Of a DNA stretch of 13,551 nucleotides, positions 1-8,090 are shown piece after piece. The notes below the pieces were generated by a model that saw only the letters and a list, made by a program, of their open reading frames with translations, was not told the DNA's origin and ran no database searches. Made by a program: the position numbers and the translations under genes. Source of the stretch: Castellaniella sp034007085. Its GTDB lineage: Bacteria > Pseudomonadota > Gammaproteobacteria > Burkholderiales > Burkholderiaceae_B. The stretch covers positions 1-13,551 of the forward strand of contig NZ_JAVERO010000054.1 of the NCBI RefSeq assembly GCF_034007085.1, in the 5' to 3' direction. How positions within the stretch are numbered: position 1 is the stretch's first letter; each line of letters begins with the position of its first letter.

Positions 1-2121
1 CCTGGTGGCCGCGATTTCGACTGCATCGAACGTACCGAAACCACGCGCAGCGGCCGCGAAGTCCTGCTGCAGGTCTACAGCGACAGGGGCTGCCGCGAGC
101 AGACACGCTGGGCGCTGGACTGCCTGGCAAACGCGATGCGCTGGGACGAACAACGCTTCGGCCTGGAACTGGATCTGGATCGCTTCATGGTCGTGGCGGC
201 GCGCGACTTCAACATGGGCGCGATGGAAAACAAGGGCCTGAACATCTTCAATGCCGCCTACGTCCTGGCCGACCCGGCCACGGCCACCGATGCCGCCTAC
301 CGCGGCATCGAAGCCGTGATCGGCCACGAATATTTCCACAACTGGACCGGCAACCGCATCACCTGCCGCGACTGGTTCCAGCTATCCCTGAAGGAAGGCC
401 TGACTGTCTTTCGCGATCAGGAATTTTCCGCCGACATGCTGGCCCAGGGCCTGCCGCCCGCCGAGGCTGCCAGCGCCCGGGCCGTCAAACGCATCGACGA
501 TGTGCACACCCTGCGCCTGGCCCAGTTCCCGGAAGACGCCGGCCCCATGGCCCACCCCATTCGACCGGACAGCTATCAGGAAATCGGCAACTTCTACACA
601 GCCACGATCTACGAAAAGGGGGCAGAAGTCATCCGCATGCAACACACCCTGCTGGGTGAAGACGGCTTCCGCGCCGGCATGGATGAGTATTTCCGGCGCC
701 ACGACGGCCAGGCCGTCACCTGCGACGCATTCGTCGACGCCATGGAATCAGTCTACAGGCAGCGCCACCCAGGCCAGGATCTGTCTGTGTTCCGGCGCTG
801 GTACGAACAGGCCGGCACGCCACGCGTGCGGGTCCGCTCACACTACGACCCGGCTTCCCGCCGTTGCCGCATCACGCTCGAACAGCGCTGCGCACCGGTG
901 GGCCTGGAAACCCGGCAATCGTCATCCAACGCATCCAAGCCCCCCCTGCACATCCCCATTGCCATCGGCCTGATCGACCCGGACGGCCAGCCCATGCCGC
1001 TCACCTGGGGGGACGTATCCCGCGACACTCTGATCCTGGAACTGCGTGAAGCCAGCCAGACCTGGGTTCTGGAGAACATTCCACGCGCGCCGGTCCTGTC
1101 CCTGCTGCGCGGTTTTTCCGCCCCCGTCATTCTGGAAACAGACCGCACGGTGGACGAGCTGGCCCTGCTGGCACGCCACGACCCGGATCCATTCGCTCGC
1201 TGGGATGCAGCCCAGGAAATCGCCCATCGCTATCTGCAAGATTTCATGCAGGCCAGCCGCAACGACGATCCACTGCCATCGCCGGATACACTGCTGGACA
1301 TCTGGCGCGCTGCTCTGGGTGATCCGGCCCTGTCCCCCGCCTACCGGGCGCGGCTGCTGACACTGCCCTCCGTGCGCGAGATCATCGACCGCACCGAACC
1401 CATGGATCCCCAGGCGGCGGTCACCGCCTGGACCCGTACCCGGCAGACTCTGGGAGCACGACTGTCCGAGTCCTGGCGTGCCACCTATGATGCCCAGGCC
1501 GACGATGGCCGCCCCTACTCACCAGACCCGATCTCGTCCGGTCGCCGCGCCTTGCGCAACCTGGCCCTGGACCATCTGCTGGCCGGCCAGGCACCAGGGG
1601 CCACTGAACTGGCCCTGACTCAATATCGCCAGGCCCGCAACATGACCGAAAGCCTGGGCGCACTGACCGCCCTGTTGCAACACGCCCCGCAGGCCGCCGC
1701 CGCGCCACTGGCCGATTTCCATGCCCGCTGGCGCAATGATCCGCTGGTGCTGGACCGCTGGTTCGGCGCTCAGGCCAGCGCGCCGGACTGCTCAGTGGAC
1801 GCGGTACGCGCCCTGATGGCCCTGCCGGATTTTTCGCTACGCAACCCCAACCGCGCGCGCGCCGTCATTTTCCGTTTCTGCCTGGACAACCCGGCTCAGC
1901 TGCACACTCCGGCAGGCTACGATTTCTGGGCCGAACAGGTGCTGGCGCTCGACGCGCTGAACCCGGAAATCGCAGCGCGCCTGTCGCGCGCCTTCGACAA
2001 CTGGGCGCGTCACGAACCCGTCGCCCGGGCTGGCATGCAGGCCGCCCTGCAACGTGTGCTGGATGCGCCGGGGCTGTCGCGCAACGTCCGCGAAATCGTT
2101 TCAAAAGCGCTTGACGCCTGA
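1..2121 (+). CDS. pepN: Aminopeptidase N (M1 family zinc metallopeptidase), 5'-truncated by window edge
   Basis: Cytoplasmic zinc exopeptidase that removes N-terminal residues from peptides in general peptide turnover. The frame is open from base 1 with good coding sense (about 706 residues visible), so the ATG at 136 is internal. By comparison with E. coli PepN (870 residues), roughly the first 180-190 residues lie outside the window. Visible hallmarks are the substrate-binding GAMEN motif at 217-231, the zinc motif HEYFH at 325-339 (two His ligands and the catalytic Glu), and the third ligand Glu in KEGLTVF at 394-396, giving the M1 pattern HExxH-x18-E. The conserved YEKGAEV stretch with the transition-state Tyr starts near 610. 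The rest is the PepN-type beta domain and helical C-terminal domain. It ends in TGA 34 bases before fbp in the same direction, so the two may be cotranscribed. No terminator hairpin was seen between them. Confidence 0.96.
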   Translation, partial: PGGRDFDCIERTETTRSGREVLLQVYSDRGCREQTRWALDCLANAMRWDEQRFGLELDLDRFMVVAARDFNMGAMENKGLNIFNAAYVLADPATATDAAYRGIEAVIGHEYFHNWTGNRITCRDWFQLSLKEGLTVFRDQEFSADMLAQGLPPAEAASARAVKRIDDVHTLRLAQFPEDAGPMAHPIRPDSYQEIGNFYTATIYEKGAEVIRMQHTLLGEDGFRAGMDEYFRRHDGQAVTCDAFVDAMESVYRQRHPGQDLSVFRRWYEQAGTPRVRVRSHYDPASRRCRITLEQRCAPVGLETRQSSSNASKPPLHIPIAIGLIDPDGQPMPLTWGDVSRDTLILELREASQTWVLENIPRAPVLSLLRGFSAPVILETDRTVDELALLARHDPDPFARWDAAQEIAHRYLQDFMQASRNDDPLPSPDTLLDIWRAALGDPALSPAYRARLLTLPSVREIIDRTEPMDPQAAVTAWTRTRQTLGARLSESWRATYDAQADDGRPYSPDPISSGRRALRNLALDHLLAGQAPGATELALTQYRQARNMTESLGALTALLQHAPQAAAAPLADFHARWRNDPLVLDRWFGAQASAPDCSVDAVRALMALPDFSLRNPNRARAVIFRFCLDNPAQLHTPAGYDFWAEQVLALDALNPEIAARLSRAFDNWARHEPVARAGMQAALQRVLDAPGLSRNVREIVSKALDA

Positions 2122-2144
2122 ATATCCCCGTTTTTTATTCTTCC

Positions 2145-2158
2145 AAGGAAATGCCTTG
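2145..2158 (+). promoter_or_regulatory. Ribosome binding site fixing the TTG start of fbp
   Basis: AAGGAA (2145-2150) is followed by ATGCC and then TTG (2156-2158). The 5-base spacing suits the TTG and not the ATG at 2151, which touches the Shine-Dalgarno sequence and is out of frame. The fbp family N-terminus (KTLTQYLVEQ) begins right after the TTG. This supports a non-ATG start. Confidence 0.65.
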
Positions 2159-3166
2159 AAATACAAGACCTTGACCCAGTATCTGGTCGAACAGCAACGC
2201 CAGCACAAGGCCGTTTCGGCCGAGGTTCGCCTGCTGATCGAAACCGTGTCGCGCGCCTGCAAGGCGATCAGTCATGCTGTCAGCAAGGGTGCGCTGGGTG
2301 GCGTACTTGGCAGCCTGGGCACTGAAAACGTCCAGGGCGAAGTGCAGAAGAAACTCGATGTGCTATCCAACGAGATCCTGCTGGAAGCCAATGAATGGGG
2401 TGGCAATCTGGCGGCCATGGCATCCGAGGAAATGCAGACCATCCATCGCATCCCCAACCACTACCCCAAGGGCCAGAACCTGCTGCTGTTCGACCCCCTG
2501 GACGGTTCCTCGAACATCGATGTGAACGTATCGATCGGCACCATTTTTTCGGTACTGCAGGCGCCCGCCCAGGCCGCCGGACGGGAAATCTCCGAAGACG
2601 ACTTCCTGCAACCGGGCACCCGCCAAGTCGCCGCCGGCTACGCCATTTACGGCCCGCAGACCATGCTGGTGCTGACCGTGGGCGCCGGCGTCATGGGCTT
2701 CACGCTGGACCGCGAAATGGGGTCCTGGCTGCTGACGCACGAAAACATCCGCCTGCCCGAACAGACTGCGGAATTCGCCATCAACATGTCCAATATGCGG
2801 CACTGGGAAGCCCCCGTGCGCCGCTACATCGACGAATGTCTGCAAGGCGAAACCGGCCCCCTGGGCAAGAACTACAACATGCGCTGGATCGCTTCCATGG
2901 TCGCCGACGTGCACCGCATCCTGACGCGCGGCGGGGTCTTCATGTATCCCCGCGATGCACGCCCCTCGGGACGCAAGGGCAAGCTGCGCCTGATGTACGA
3001 GGCCAATCCCATGAGTTTTCTGGTCGAACAGGCCGGCGGACGGGCTATCGACGGTGCCGATCGCATCCTGGAGATTCAGCCCGATGCGCTGCACCAGCGC
3101 ATCGGCGTGATCCTGGGCTCGCGCGAAGAAGTCGAGCGCCTGCAGCGCTACCACCAGGAAGCCTGA
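2156..3166 (+). CDS. fbp: Class I fructose-1,6-bisphosphatase, TTG start
   Basis: Hydrolyses fructose 1,6-bisphosphate to fructose 6-phosphate, the committed step of gluconeogenesis; cytosolic, Mg-dependent. The protein is 336 residues (E. coli Fbp 332). Metal and phosphate motifs seen: SEE at 90-92, DPLDGSSN at 113-120, and the family signature GKLRLMYEANPMSF at 275-288 with catalytic Glu282. The start is TTG at 2156, giving MKYKTLTQYLVEQQ, which fits family N-termini. AAGGAA at 2145-2150 is a good ribosome binding site 5 bases upstream. The frame is open further upstream, to an ATG at 2054 inside pepN, but that extension (MCWMRRGCRA...) is only the shadow of pepN. An out-of-frame ATG at 2151 directly abuts the binding site and stops after one codon (ATG CCT TGA). 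The gene lies 34 bases after pepN and converges with qor. Confidence 0.95.
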   Translation: MKYKTLTQYLVEQQRQHKAVSAEVRLLIETVSRACKAISHAVSKGALGGVLGSLGTENVQGEVQKKLDVLSNEILLEANEWGGNLAAMASEEMQTIHRIPNHYPKGQNLLLFDPLDGSSNIDVNVSIGTIFSVLQAPAQAAGREISEDDFLQPGTRQVAAGYAIYGPQTMLVLTVGAGVMGFTLDREMGSWLLTHENIRLPEQTAEFAINMSNMRHWEAPVRRYIDECLQGETGPLGKNYNMRWIASMVADVHRILTRGGVFMYPRDARPSGRKGKLRLMYEANPMSFLVEQAGGRAIDGADRILEIQPDALHQRIGVILGSREEVERLQRYHQEA

Positions 3167-3170
3167 TCGA

Positions 3171-4163
3171 TCAGTCCAGGGTAAGCACCGTCGCCCCCGT
3201 CGTGCCACGCGCATTCAAGGCCTCGTGCGCACGCGCAGCATCTGCCAGGACAAACCGCTGGCCGATGACGATATCCAGCTTGCCGGCCGTCACCAGTTCG
3301 AACAGTTCATCGGCGGCGGCCTGCATGGTCTGGGCAGTGGGCACATAGGCGCCAAGCGTCGGCCGGGTCACATACAACGAACCCTTGGCCGCCAGCACGC
3401 CCAGGTTCACGCCCTCGACCGGCCCGGACGCATTGCCGAAACTGACCATCAGCCCGCGCGGTTGCAGGCAGTCCAGCGAAATGTCCCAGGTGCTCTTGCC
3501 CACCCCGTCATAGACCACCGGAACCTTGCGCCCCTCGGTCAGTTCGCTGACCCGGGCAGCGATGTCCTCGCGGCTGGAATCAATGACTTCCCAGGCGCCA
3601 TGGCGACGAGCCAACGCCGCCTTTTCCGGGGTGGACGCAGTGCCGATCAGGCGCACACCCAGCGCCCTGGCCCACTGGCAGGCGATCAGGCCAACGCCAC
3701 CGGCAGCCGCATGAAACAGGATGGTCTCATTGCCCTGCAGCCGGTAGGTCTGGCGAAACAGATACTGGACCGTCAGGCCCTTGAGCATCAATGCCGCGGC
3801 CTGCTCGAAATCCACGCTGTCGGGGATCCGGACCACCCGATCGGCGGGCACATTGCGCAGATCGGCATAGGCCCCGATGGGACTTTGCCCATAGGCCACG
3901 CGGTCGCCCACCCGCAGGTGGCGCACCTCGGATCCCGCCGATTCGACCACGCCGGACGCCTCGAAGCCCAAGCCGTGCGGCAAGGGGTTCGGATACAGTC
4001 CCGTGCGACAATAGATATCGATGAAATTCAAGCCGACCGCCTTCTGTCGGATGCGGACTTCGTGCGGCGCGGGGGGCGGGACATCCGCCTCTTCCAAACG
4101 CATTTTTTCAGGTCCGCCATGTTCATGGACGCGGATCACTCGCGTCTTTTCGATCTTTTCCAC
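3171..4163 (-). CDS. qor: Quinone oxidoreductase / NADPH:quinone reductase (zinc-less MDR family)
   Basis: Zinc-independent medium-chain oxidoreductase close to E. coli Qor (327 residues), using NADPH to reduce quinones or related electrophilic carbonyls; cytosolic. It shows an N-terminal GroES-like domain with GLNFIDIYCRTGLYP and a Rossmann domain with the nucleotide motif AAAGGVGLIACQWA (from about residue 152), then QPRGLMVSFGNASG and KGSLYVTRP, all Qor-like. The start is chosen as GTG at 4163, giving 330 residues: AGGAG (complement of 4170-4174) sits 6 bases upstream, and the resulting N-terminus EKIEKTRVIRVHEHGG matches Qor length. An ATG at 4196 would add 11 residues (MSGPVGPQEFI) but has no binding site. 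It is convergent with fbp (4-base gap) and divergent from the EamA gene. Physiological substrate is uncertain. Confidence 0.93.
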   Translation of the reverse strand: MEKIEKTRVIRVHEHGGPEKMRLEEADVPPPAPHEVRIRQKAVGLNFIDIYCRTGLYPNPLPHGLGFEASGVVESAGSEVRHLRVGDRVAYGQSPIGAYADLRNVPADRVVRIPDSVDFEQAAALMLKGLTVQYLFRQTYRLQGNETILFHAAAGGVGLIACQWARALGVRLIGTASTPEKAALARRHGAWEVIDSSREDIAARVSELTEGRKVPVVYDGVGKSTWDISLDCLQPRGLMVSFGNASGPVEGVNLGVLAAKGSLYVTRPTLGAYVPTAQTMQAAADELFELVTAGKLDIVIGQRFVLADAARAHEALNARGTTGATVLTLD

Positions 4164-4174
4164 GATGAACTCCT
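4164..4174 (-). promoter_or_regulatory. Ribosome binding site supporting the GTG start of qor
   Basis: On the minus strand AGGAG (complement of 4170-4174) stands 6 bases before GTG (4163-4161). This is the clearest Shine-Dalgarno sequence near the 5' end of qor and argues against the upstream ATG at 4196. Confidence 0.6.
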
Positions 4175-4218
4175 GCGGCCCCACCGGGCCGGACATTTCG
4201 ACATCGAATCAGACTAGC

Positions 4219-5076
4219 ATGAATTCCCGCCAGGCCACGACGGCCATCCACATCACCGCCGTCCTGTTCGGCCTGACCGGCATCTTTGGCGAACTGATCC
4301 AGGCCAGCGCCATCCTGATCACGGCAGGCCGCGCCACATTCGCTGCCGCAGCCCTGTTGCTGTTCATGGCCCGCGCCGGCCACCGGCCCACGCGGCCCGA
4401 TCGCCGCACCCTGTCCGTGCTGCTGACCGCCGGCGTGCTGCTCGCCATGCACTGGACGACCTTTTTCATTGCCGTGAAAACCGGCGGCATCGCCATCGCC
4501 ACGCTGGGATTCGCCAGTTTCCCCGCCTTCATCACCTTGCTCGAAGGCCTGGTGTTCCAGGAACGCACCCGGGCTTCCGAATGGGCTGTGGTCGCCCTGG
4601 TCAGCGCAGGCCTGGCCCTGGTCACGCCATCCTTCGATTTCGGCGACCAGGCCACGGTCGGCCTGGGCTGGGCAGTAGCCTCGGGGCTGTCGTTCGCCTT
4701 GTTCACCCTGGCCAATCGCAAGGCCGTCAGCCTGCTGCCGGCCCATGAACTCGCCTGCTGGGAAAATGGCATCGTCGCCTTGTTGACGCTGCCCTGGTGC
4801 CTGGCGGAATTTACTGGCCTGCGGACGCTGGACTGGGCCTGGCTGTTCGTGCTTGGCGTCTTTTGCACTGCCCTGTCACATGCCCTGCTGGTCTCCAGCC
4901 TGGCGCGGCTGAAGGCCCGCACTGCCGGTATCGTCATCGCCCTGGAGCCCGTCTACGCCATCCTGTTTGCCGCCATCCTGTTCGCGCAATATCCTTCGGC
5001 GCGCGCGCTGGCAGGCGGCGCCATCATCATCGGCGCGATCATCTGGGCGGGCTTGCAGCGCAGCGCCGCAGACTGA
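4219..5076 (+). CDS. EamA-family (drug/metabolite transporter superfamily) inner-membrane permease
   Basis: Integral inner-membrane protein of 285 residues, very hydrophobic, with about ten predicted membrane segments arranged as two EamA repeats (about residues 8-135 and 148-278). Typical features are the conserved Glu-Pro near the end of the second repeat (ALEPVYAIL, 241-249), positively charged loops such as RAGHRPTRPDRR (52-63), and a short N-terminus leading straight into the first segment. Substrate cannot be told from sequence; the family includes exporters of amino acids and other metabolites. The start is ATG at 4219. The frame is open upstream (another in-frame ATG at 4165), but that stretch is antisense to qor and would add an unlikely polar tail. 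No clear Shine-Dalgarno sequence precedes 4219, so the start is moderately sure. It is divergent from qor across 55 bases, where no convincing promoter was recognised. yebC follows after 61 bases. Confidence 0.88.
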   Translation: MNSRQATTAIHITAVLFGLTGIFGELIQASAILITAGRATFAAAALLLFMARAGHRPTRPDRRTLSVLLTAGVLLAMHWTTFFIAVKTGGIAIATLGFASFPAFITLLEGLVFQERTRASEWAVVALVSAGLALVTPSFDFGDQATVGLGWAVASGLSFALFTLANRKAVSLLPAHELACWENGIVALLTLPWCLAEFTGLRTLDWAWLFVLGVFCTALSHALLVSSLARLKARTAGIVIALEPVYAILFAAILFAQYPSARALAGGAIIIGAIIWAGLQRSAAD

Positions 5077-5090
5077 TTTGGCCCAAGGCG

Positions 5091-5101
5091 TTAGAATCTA
5101 A
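5091..5101 (+). promoter_or_regulatory. Candidate -10 region within a perfect small palindrome upstream of yebC
   Basis: TTAGAATCTAA is a perfect inverted repeat (TTAGA-A-TCTAA). Positions 5092-5097 read TAGAAT, a plausible sigma-70 -10 element 41 bases before the yebC ATG. No good -35 box was found at 16-18 bases upstream, so this is a weak candidate for the promoter of the yebC-purD-hemF-nadD-rsfS-rlmH operon. Confidence 0.3.
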
Positions 5102-5137
5102 GGTTCATTGAACGCATCATCTTGAGCTCGAATCATC

Positions 5138-5869
5138 ATGGCCGGACACAGCAAATGGGCAAACATCCAGCACCGCAAGGGGCGTCAGGACGCCAAGCGC
5201 GGCAAGCTCTGGACAAAAATCATCCGTGAAATCACCGTCGCCGCCCGCGCCGGCGGCCCCGACCCCGATGCCAATCCCGCATTGCGCCTGGCCTGGGACA
5301 AGGCCACGTCTGCCAACATGCCCAAGGACAACATTCTGCGTGCCATCCAGCGCGGAGCCGGCACCGAGGACGACACCAACTACGAGGAAATCCGCTACGA
5401 AGGCTACGGTATCGGCGGCGCAGCCCTGATCATCGACTGCATGACCGACAACCGCCAGCGCACCGTATCCGAAGTCCGTCACACGCTGTCCAAACATGGC
5501 GGCAACCTGGGCCAGGACGGCAGCGTGGTCTTCATGTTCAAACGTTGCGGCCAGTTCATCTTCGCGCCGGGCACGTCCGAAGAACAGGTCATGGACGTCG
5601 CCCTGGACCATGGCGCCGACGACGTCCAGACCGACGATGAAGGCGTGATCGAGGTCACCTGCGAACCAGGCGACTATGCCGCCCTGAAACAGGCCTTCGA
5701 CACCGCCGGGCTGCAGGCCGAGGTCCACGGCGTGGTCATGAAAGCCCTGTCCAAAGTCGAACTCGCCGGCGAAGACGCCGAACGGATGCAGAAAATCATC
5801 GACCTCCTCGAAGATCTGGACGATGTCCAGGAAGTCTTTACCAATGCCGTTCTGGACGAGGCCGAATGA
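5138..5869 (+). CDS. yebC: YebC/PmpR/TACO1-family protein
   Basis: Cytosolic protein of 243 residues, the usual family length. The hallmark N-terminus MAGHSKWANIQHRKGRQDAK is intact, followed by the conserved ANMPKDNI (about 64-71), YEGYGIGG and TDNRQRTVSEVRH stretches of the three-domain YebC fold. The family has been described both as DNA-binding regulators and, with the mitochondrial homologue TACO1, as translation factors that help ribosomes through difficult sequences such as proline runs; the second role fits the ribosome-related genes downstream (rsfS, rlmH). It is the first gene of the tight block; its stop overlaps the purD start (ATGA, 5866-5869), implying translational coupling. 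No strong Shine-Dalgarno sequence is visible before the ATG, but the conserved N-terminus fixes the start. Confidence 0.96.
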   Translation: MAGHSKWANIQHRKGRQDAKRGKLWTKIIREITVAARAGGPDPDANPALRLAWDKATSANMPKDNILRAIQRGAGTEDDTNYEEIRYEGYGIGGAALIIDCMTDNRQRTVSEVRHTLSKHGGNLGQDGSVVFMFKRCGQFIFAPGTSEEQVMDVALDHGADDVQTDDEGVIEVTCEPGDYAALKQAFDTAGLQAEVHGVVMKALSKVELAGEDAERMQKIIDLLEDLDDVQEVFTNAVLDEAE

Positions 5870-7164
5870 AACTGCTCGTCATCGGTTCCGGCGGCCGCGA
5901 ACACGCCCTGGCCTGGCGGCTGGCCCAATCGCCTCGGGTACACAAGGTCTATGTGGCACCTGGCAACGGCGGCACGGATCGCGCGCCCACACTGGAAAAC
6001 CTGCCTCTGCAGGACACTGACGCGCTGATCGAATTCGCCCGCCAGGAAAAGATCGCCTTCACCGTCGTCGGCCCCGAAGCCCCCCTGGCGGCCGGCATCG
6101 TGGACGCCTTTCAGGCCGCCGGGCTGCGCATCTTCGGCCCCACCCGGACCGCTGCCCAGCTCGAAAGCTCAAAGGACTACGCCAAGGCGTTCATGGTGCG
6201 CCATGGCATTCCCACCGCCGCATACGCAACCTTCACCGATGCCGAGCAGGCCCGCGCCTACATCCGTGCCCAGGGCGCCCCCATCGTCATCAAGGCCGAT
6301 GGACTGGCGGCCGGCAAAGGGGTAGTCGTCGCCCAGAACCTGGACGAGGCCCTGGCGGCCATCGACCACATGCTGGGCGAACAGGGCGCCTTTGGCGCGG
6401 CTGGCGCGCGCGTGGTCATCGAAGAATGCCTCATGGGCGAAGAAGCCAGTTTCATCGTCATGTGCGACGGCCAGCACGTCCTGCCGCTGGCCACCAGCCA
6501 GGACCACAAACGCCTGCTGGATGGCGACCAGGGTCCCAACACCGGTGGCATGGGCGCCTATTCGCCTGCGCCCATCGTCACCCCGGCCCTGCACAACCGT
6601 GTCATGCGCGAAATCATCCAGCCAGCGATCCAGGGCATGGCGCGCGACGGTATCCCCTACACCGGCTTCCTGTACGCGGGCCTGATGATCGGCCCTGGCC
6701 CCGACGCCAGCCGCAGCCTGAAAGTCCTGGAATTCAACTGCCGCCTGGGAGACCCGGAAACCCAGCCCATCATGCTGCGCATGAAAAGCGATTTCTCCGA
6801 AACTCTGGAACATGCCCTGAACGGCACACTGGACCAGGCCGAAATCGACTGGGACCGGCGTACCGCCGTAGGGGTCGTACTGGCGGCTGCCGGCTATCCG
6901 GACGCCCCCCACAAAGGCGACCCGATCACGGCGCTGGCCCCGGATACCGCCGACTGCGTCACCTTCCATGCGGGCACCACGACCGACGACGGCACGCTGC
7001 GCACCAGCGGCGGGCGAGTGCTGTGCGTCACGGCCCTGGCCGATTCCGTGCTCCGTGCCCGGCAATCCGCCTACGACGCCGTCAACCAGACTCGCTTCGA
7101 GGGCCGCCAATTCCGGAGCGATATCGGCTGGCGCGCGCTGGCACCCGGCAAACGGCACGACTGA
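5866..7164 (+). CDS. purD: Phosphoribosylamine--glycine ligase (GAR synthetase)
   Basis: Catalyses the second step of de novo purine synthesis: phosphoribosylamine + glycine + ATP to glycinamide ribonucleotide; cytosolic. At 432 residues it is full length for the family. Seen: N-terminal MKLLVIGSGGREHALAW, VGPEAPLAAG (GARS N domain), the ATP-grasp core with VIKADGLAAGKGVVVA, the QDHKRLLDGDQGPNTGGMGA stretch, and the GARS signature RLGDPETQ at residues 293-300. A GARS C-terminal domain follows (TAVGVVLAAAGYP). The start overlaps the yebC stop by 4 bases. hemF follows after 23 bases. The purine gene lies here apart from other pur genes, as is usual for proteobacteria. Confidence 0.98.
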   Translation: MKLLVIGSGGREHALAWRLAQSPRVHKVYVAPGNGGTDRAPTLENLPLQDTDALIEFARQEKIAFTVVGPEAPLAAGIVDAFQAAGLRIFGPTRTAAQLESSKDYAKAFMVRHGIPTAAYATFTDAEQARAYIRAQGAPIVIKADGLAAGKGVVVAQNLDEALAAIDHMLGEQGAFGAAGARVVIEECLMGEEASFIVMCDGQHVLPLATSQDHKRLLDGDQGPNTGGMGAYSPAPIVTPALHNRVMREIIQPAIQGMARDGIPYTGFLYAGLMIGPGPDASRSLKVLEFNCRLGDPETQPIMLRMKSDFSETLEHALNGTLDQAEIDWDRRTAVGVVLAAAGYPDAPHKGDPITALAPDTADCVTFHAGTTTDDGTLRTSGGRVLCVTALADSVLRARQSAYDAVNQTRFEGRQFRSDIGWRALAPGKRHD

Positions 7165-7187
7165 CAGTCCGCGCGCAGGCTCCCGAT

Positions 7188-8090
7188 ATGCACATCCCCG
7201 TCTCCCTGGTTCACGACACGTTCTCCGATTTGCAGGGCCGCATCGTCCAATCCCTGGAAGACCTCGAAGGCGCAGCCTTCGGCCGCGACCCATGGACCCG
7301 CCCAGAGGGCGGCGGCGGCCTGGCCCGCTATTGCGAAGACGGAGCAGTCTTCGAACGAGCCGGCGTGCTGTTCAGCCATGTGCACGGCCACGCACTGCCG
7401 CCTTCGGCCAGCGCGCACCGCCCCGAACTGGCTGGCCGCAGCTGGGAAGCCATGGGCGTGTCCATGGTGCTGCATCCGCGCAACCCGCATGTCCCGACCA
7501 CGCACATGAACGTGCGCCTGTTCGTGGCCCACGGCAAGGGCAGCGATGCTGACGTCTTCTGGTTCGGGGGGGGCCTGGACCTGACCCCCTACTATCCGGT
7601 CGAGGCCGACGTGCGCCACTTCCACCAGGTCTGCCACAACGCAGTCGCCCCCTTCGGGGCCGACAAATACCCCCGCTACAAGGCCTGGTGCGACGACTAT
7701 TTCCTGCTGCGCCACCGCAACGAAACCCGCGGTGTCGGCGGCCTGTTCTTCGACGACCTGAATACCCCGGACTTCGACACCTGTTTCGCCCTGACCCGGG
7801 CAGTGGGCGACTGCTTCATCCCGGCCTACGTCCCCATCGTCCAGGCCCGCTGCAATACGCCCTACGGCGAACGCGAACGCGCCTTTCAGGCCTACCGCCG
7901 TGGCCGCTACGTGGAATTCAACCTGGTCTACGATCGAGGCACGCTGTTCGGCCTGCAATCAGGCGGGCGCACCGAATCCATCCTGCTGTCCATGCCGCCC
8001 AGCGCCCAATGGCGCTACGACTGGACGCCCACGCCAGGATCCCCCGAATCGGCCCTGGCCGACTATCTGCGGCCACGCACATGGCTGTGA
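7188..8090 (+). CDS. hemF: Oxygen-dependent coproporphyrinogen III oxidase
   Basis: Converts coproporphyrinogen III to protoporphyrinogen IX in haem synthesis using molecular oxygen, which implies an organism with aerobic metabolism; cytosolic homodimer. The 300 residues match E. coli HemF (299). The family signature KAWCDDYFLLRHRNE followed by TRGVGGLFFDD occupies about residues 165-190. The active-site His in HMNVRLF (106) and FWFGGGLDLTPYYP (124-137) are present, as is YVEFNLVYDRGTLFGL (241-256). The start is ATG at 7188, 23 bases after purD. The reading frame stays open 762 bases upstream inside purD, but that part is antisense-like shadow without family similarity. The stop TGA overlaps the likely nadD ATG by one base (TGATG, 8088-8092). 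The Shine-Dalgarno sequence is weak. Confidence 0.98.
   Translation: MHIPVSLVHDTFSDLQGRIVQSLEDLEGAAFGRDPWTRPEGGGGLARYCEDGAVFERAGVLFSHVHGHALPPSASAHRPELAGRSWEAMGVSMVLHPRNPHVPTTHMNVRLFVAHGKGSDADVFWFGGGLDLTPYYPVEADVRHFHQVCHNAVAPFGADKYPRYKAWCDDYFLLRHRNETRGVGGLFFDDLNTPDFDTCFALTRAVGDCFIPAYVPIVQARCNTPYGERERAFQAYRRGRYVEFNLVYDRGTLFGLQSGGRTESILLSMPPSAQWRYDWTPTPGSPESALADYLRPRTWL

Noticed and set aside
2101..2155. Possible terminator between pepN and fbp because of the T-rich run CCCCGTTTTTTATTC
   Set aside because: Only a 3-pair stem could be drawn before the T-run, too weak for an intrinsic terminator.
2363..3214. Minus-strand frame of 283 codons over fbp
   Set aside because: Antisense shadow of a gene with all catalytic motifs; no motif of its own.
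4021..4218. Upstream in-frame extension of the EamA permease
   Set aside because: It is antisense to qor and polar, whereas the family begins just before the first membrane helix.
6426..7187. Upstream in-frame extension of hemF inside purD
   Set aside because: The added residues are Arg/Pro-rich shadow translation of purD; the HemF family length and N-terminus fit the ATG at 7188.
6169..7958. Overlapping long minus-strand frames (6169-7293 and 7071-7958) over purD and hemF
   Set aside because: Both are antisense to well-conserved enzymes and have the composition of shadow frames, with no start signal or family resemblance.
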